Source of the DNA: Candidatus Nomurabacteria bacterium RIFCSPHIGHO2_01_FULL_39_10
Lineage (GTDB): Bacteria > Patescibacteriota > Minisyncoccia > Phycocordibacterales > UBA9973
Direction of reading: 5' to 3'
Length of the DNA stretch: 6,956 bases
Assembly: GCA_001786805.1 (NCBI GenBank)
Contig: MFTJ01000036.1
Coordinates: 1-6,956 of the forward strand
The translations under genes and the position numbers were made by a program. Numbering within the stretch: the first letter of the stretch is position 1; each line of letters opens with the position of its first letter. The notes beneath the pieces are model-generated. The model had not been told where the DNA came from. It was given only the letters and a program-made list of their open reading frames with translations, and did no database searches. Shown piece by piece: positions 5,350 through 6,956 of this stretch.

Positions 5350-6423
5350 CTATTTGGTGAACTTGAGGGTTGAAAAGATTTGCTCAAGATTAACCTTAAT
5401 TTGAGGATCGATTGTGTCTGGATCTACTAATATGCTATTTACAATTACATAACAAATATTATTTTTAATAATGAAAAATCTTTCTTCTTCCAGATTCCGA
5501 TAATCTGCAGATATGTCCTTTACGCTTAGGCGACTATATTCATTTCCGTATTTATTAACCTTTTCCTCTACCACTTTCCATTGGTCGCCTCTTCTTTCTG
5601 CTAACAATTTATAGGGATTATCATTGCATAAACCAACATCGGGCGATGTTACTATGTCAAAGGTCACAGTTAAATCTTCTTTAAGAGTGACTCTGGTGTC
5701 AGAGATTCCATAATTTGTCCCAGTAGTAATATGAGCATACTGAGGATAACTAAACTCAAAAAATCCAGCTTCATCCCGATATGTCTTCCAATCTTTAGGA
5801 ATTGTGGCGCCATTATTTATAGCTTGATTGGTAAATTTGAAAGTTGAAAGAATATTTTCAAATGTACTTGCAAGTTTTGACCCAAAAGGCTCATAAATTA
5901 TTTGGTATTTTTTGCCATTCGCGATAAATAAAATATATTCTCCGGATAATTGACCCTTGGTATAATAACCGCTTTCTTCCTCCCCTGTATACATAACTCT
6001 TCCTCTTATAGCCTTTGTCCCGTTCACAAGAATATCTTTTCTATCTACTAAATTTATTTTATCCACCCAAGATTTAAGAGTTTCTTTTTTTGAATCTGTT
6101 ATGTAAGTAATAATCCTAACTTGAATCTGTTCTGCACCGAGCGACGCATCTGTTCCTCCAACAGAAGAGTCGTAATTAGTTATAGTTATAAACTTTGGAT
6201 CGTAAGAATCGAGATACCAAGCTGGAGGATATTTTATAGAATAATTTTCGGAGATATTTTGATATGTTTTCGAATCAGAAATATCAGCTTGTGTAGAGAG
6301 TGATTCATTAGTATTTTCTTTACTCAATTTTTTCGACCAGGCAGAATATCCCGCGACTCCGGCTAGCGCGAGAATAACAACCCCAAAGATAACACTCGCG
6401 ATTACTTTTTGATTATTTTTCAT
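5350..6423 (-). CDS. Membrane-anchored protein with two tandem PsbP-like domains
   Basis: A 357-residue protein with a basic start (MKNNQK), one hydrophobic anchor (about 7-29) and no lipobox cysteine, so it is probably anchored by an uncleaved signal and faces outside the membrane. After a Ser/Asn-rich linker come two similar domains of about 140 residues. Domain 1 begins YQNISENYSIKYPPAW (54-69) and ends ENILSTFKFT (to 198). Domain 2 begins YRDEAGFFEFSYPQY (215-229) and ends EQIFSTLKFTK (to 357). Each opens with an aromatic-rich strand ending SxxYP or FxYP and closes with the same helix-strand signature, as in PsbP-like/DUF1795-type folds. The only two cysteines, C266 and C324, are both in domain 2 and could form a disulfide. 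Biochemical function is unknown; the plant photosystem role does not transfer. It lies 30 bp after rpoC and 28 bp before the NYN gene, so it is probably cotranscribed. Confidence 0.8.
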   Translation of the reverse strand: MKNNQKVIASVIFGVVILALAGVAGYSAWSKKLSKENTNESLSTQADISDSKTYQNISENYSIKYPPAWYLDSYDPKFITITNYDSSVGGTDASLGAEQIQVRIITYITDSKKETLKSWVDKINLVDRKDILVNGTKAIRGRVMYTGEEESGYYTKGQLSGEYILFIANGKKYQIIYEPFGSKLASTFENILSTFKFTNQAINNGATIPKDWKTYRDEAGFFEFSYPQYAHITTGTNYGISDTRVTLKEDLTVTFDIVTSPDVGLCNDNPYKLLAERRGDQWKVVEEKVNKYGNEYSRLSVKDISADYRNLEEERFFIIKNNICYVIVNSILVDPDTIDPQIKVNLEQIFSTLKFTK

Positions 6424-6453
6424 ATTTTTATTCAGTTTTTAATAACCCAAAAA

Positions 6454-6956
6454 CTATTTTTCTAGAGTAGAGGCAAGTTTGTTTTTGAATCCAGTACCGG
6501 CGGGAATGAGTCGTCCGATGATGACATTTTCTTTGAGACCTCGGAGAGAATCCACGCCACCTTTGATTGCATTTTCAATAAGCACACGGTTGGTGTTTTG
6601 GAAGGAAGCGGCAGACAGCCAACTCTTGGTGCGTAGAGATACTTCGGTAATACCGAGTACTACCGTTTCTGCCTTGGCTGTCTTTCCTTCAGCGTCTTTT
6701 CCATTTAACTCTTCAACTCTCGCATTTTCTTCCATAAATGCTGTATTTTCGACGATGTCGCCAGTAGAGAAATTAGTCTCGCCTGCGTCTTTTATTTTTC
6801 GGCGAGAGAACATTTGACGGATAATTATTTCCGTGTGCTTTCTGGAAATTGAGGCGCTCTGCAATTCGTAGACTTTGTTTATTTCTCGGATAATGTATTC
6901 CTCAACGAGTTCTTTGCCGCCAAATTTAAACATTTCAGTAATATCAGCCGAACCGT
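6454..6956 (-). CDS. rpoC: RNA polymerase beta' subunit, C-terminal part (5' end outside the window)
   Basis: The last 166 residues of RpoC, open through the right edge; the methionine at 6933-6931 is internal, because the frame continues upstream as GSADITE. Diagnostic sequences are the segment EEYIIREINKVYELQSASISRKH followed by EIIIRQMFSRRKI, then ITEVSLRTKSWLSAASFQNTNRVLIENAIKGG, and the near-universal LRGLKENVIIGRLIPAGTGF close to the C-terminus. These belong to the beta' C-terminal clamp and jaw-proximal region of the transcribing enzyme. The stop at 6456-6454 is followed by 30 bp and then the PsbP-like gene, with no terminator hairpin between them. The gene is presumably preceded by rpoB outside the window. 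Confidence 0.97.
   Translation of the reverse strand, partial: GSADITEMFKFGGKELVEEYIIREINKVYELQSASISRKHTEIIIRQMFSRRKIKDAGETNFSTGDIVENTAFMEENARVEELNGKDAEGKTAKAETVVLGITEVSLRTKSWLSAASFQNTNRVLIENAIKGGVDSLRGLKENVIIGRLIPAGTGFKNKLASTLEK

Overview
The window reads as part of an AT-rich, compact bacterial genome, most likely from the Candidate Phyla Radiation (Patescibacteria), probably a Parcubacteria-type lineage. The basis is combined: a DUF378 membrane protein, an anchored Thioredoxin_4-type DsbA, a two-domain PsbP-like protein of a kind common in CPR genomes, a short divergent DnaG, a very lysine-rich sigma-70, and no Shine-Dalgarno sequence ahead of any visible start codon. The lineage is an inference from gene style; no 16S or other marker lies here.

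Layout. Bases 1-405 (minus) hold the N-terminal part of a membrane-anchored family 2 glycosyltransferase that runs off the left edge. Bases 454-753 (minus) encode a cysteine-rich DUF378 membrane protein. A ~96-bp divergent promoter region separates it from a plus-strand DsbA-like thiol oxidoreductase (850-1641). A strong hairpin terminator with a duplicated arm (about 1648-1688) lies between the converging dsbA-like gene and rpoD. From there to the right edge everything is on the minus strand. In transcription order it is the 3' end of rpoC (6956-6454), a two-domain PsbP-like anchored protein (6423-5350), an NYN-domain putative nuclease (5321-4800), a 159-bp spacer, dnaG (4640-2874) and rpoD (2868-1687). 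This is an information-processing cluster: RNA polymerase beta', primase and the primary sigma factor. It resembles the classical dnaG-rpoD macromolecular-synthesis operon, but here it sits downstream of rpoC.

The most unusual structure is in that cluster. The first 35 bp of dnaG, starting exactly at its ATG, occur a second time in direct orientation at 5287-5321. There they are fused in frame to the front of the NYN gene. The 646 bp between the copies carry the NYN gene, a hairpin right at its stop codon, plus-strand promoter-like sequence and a perfect DnaA-box 9-mer. Removing one repeat plus the interior would restore dnaG 28 bp downstream of the PsbP-like gene, a tight operon spacing like those of its neighbours. 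The simplest reading is a small NYN-bearing cassette inserted at the dnaG start codon with a 35-bp duplication. It would have given the NYN protein a DnaG-derived 12-residue leader and given dnaG-rpoD a new upstream region. No transposase, integrase or inverted terminal repeats are visible, so the mechanism is open.

The left part links envelope functions: thiol oxidation (DsbA-like), a nine-cysteine membrane protein transcribed divergently from it, and envelope polysaccharide synthesis.
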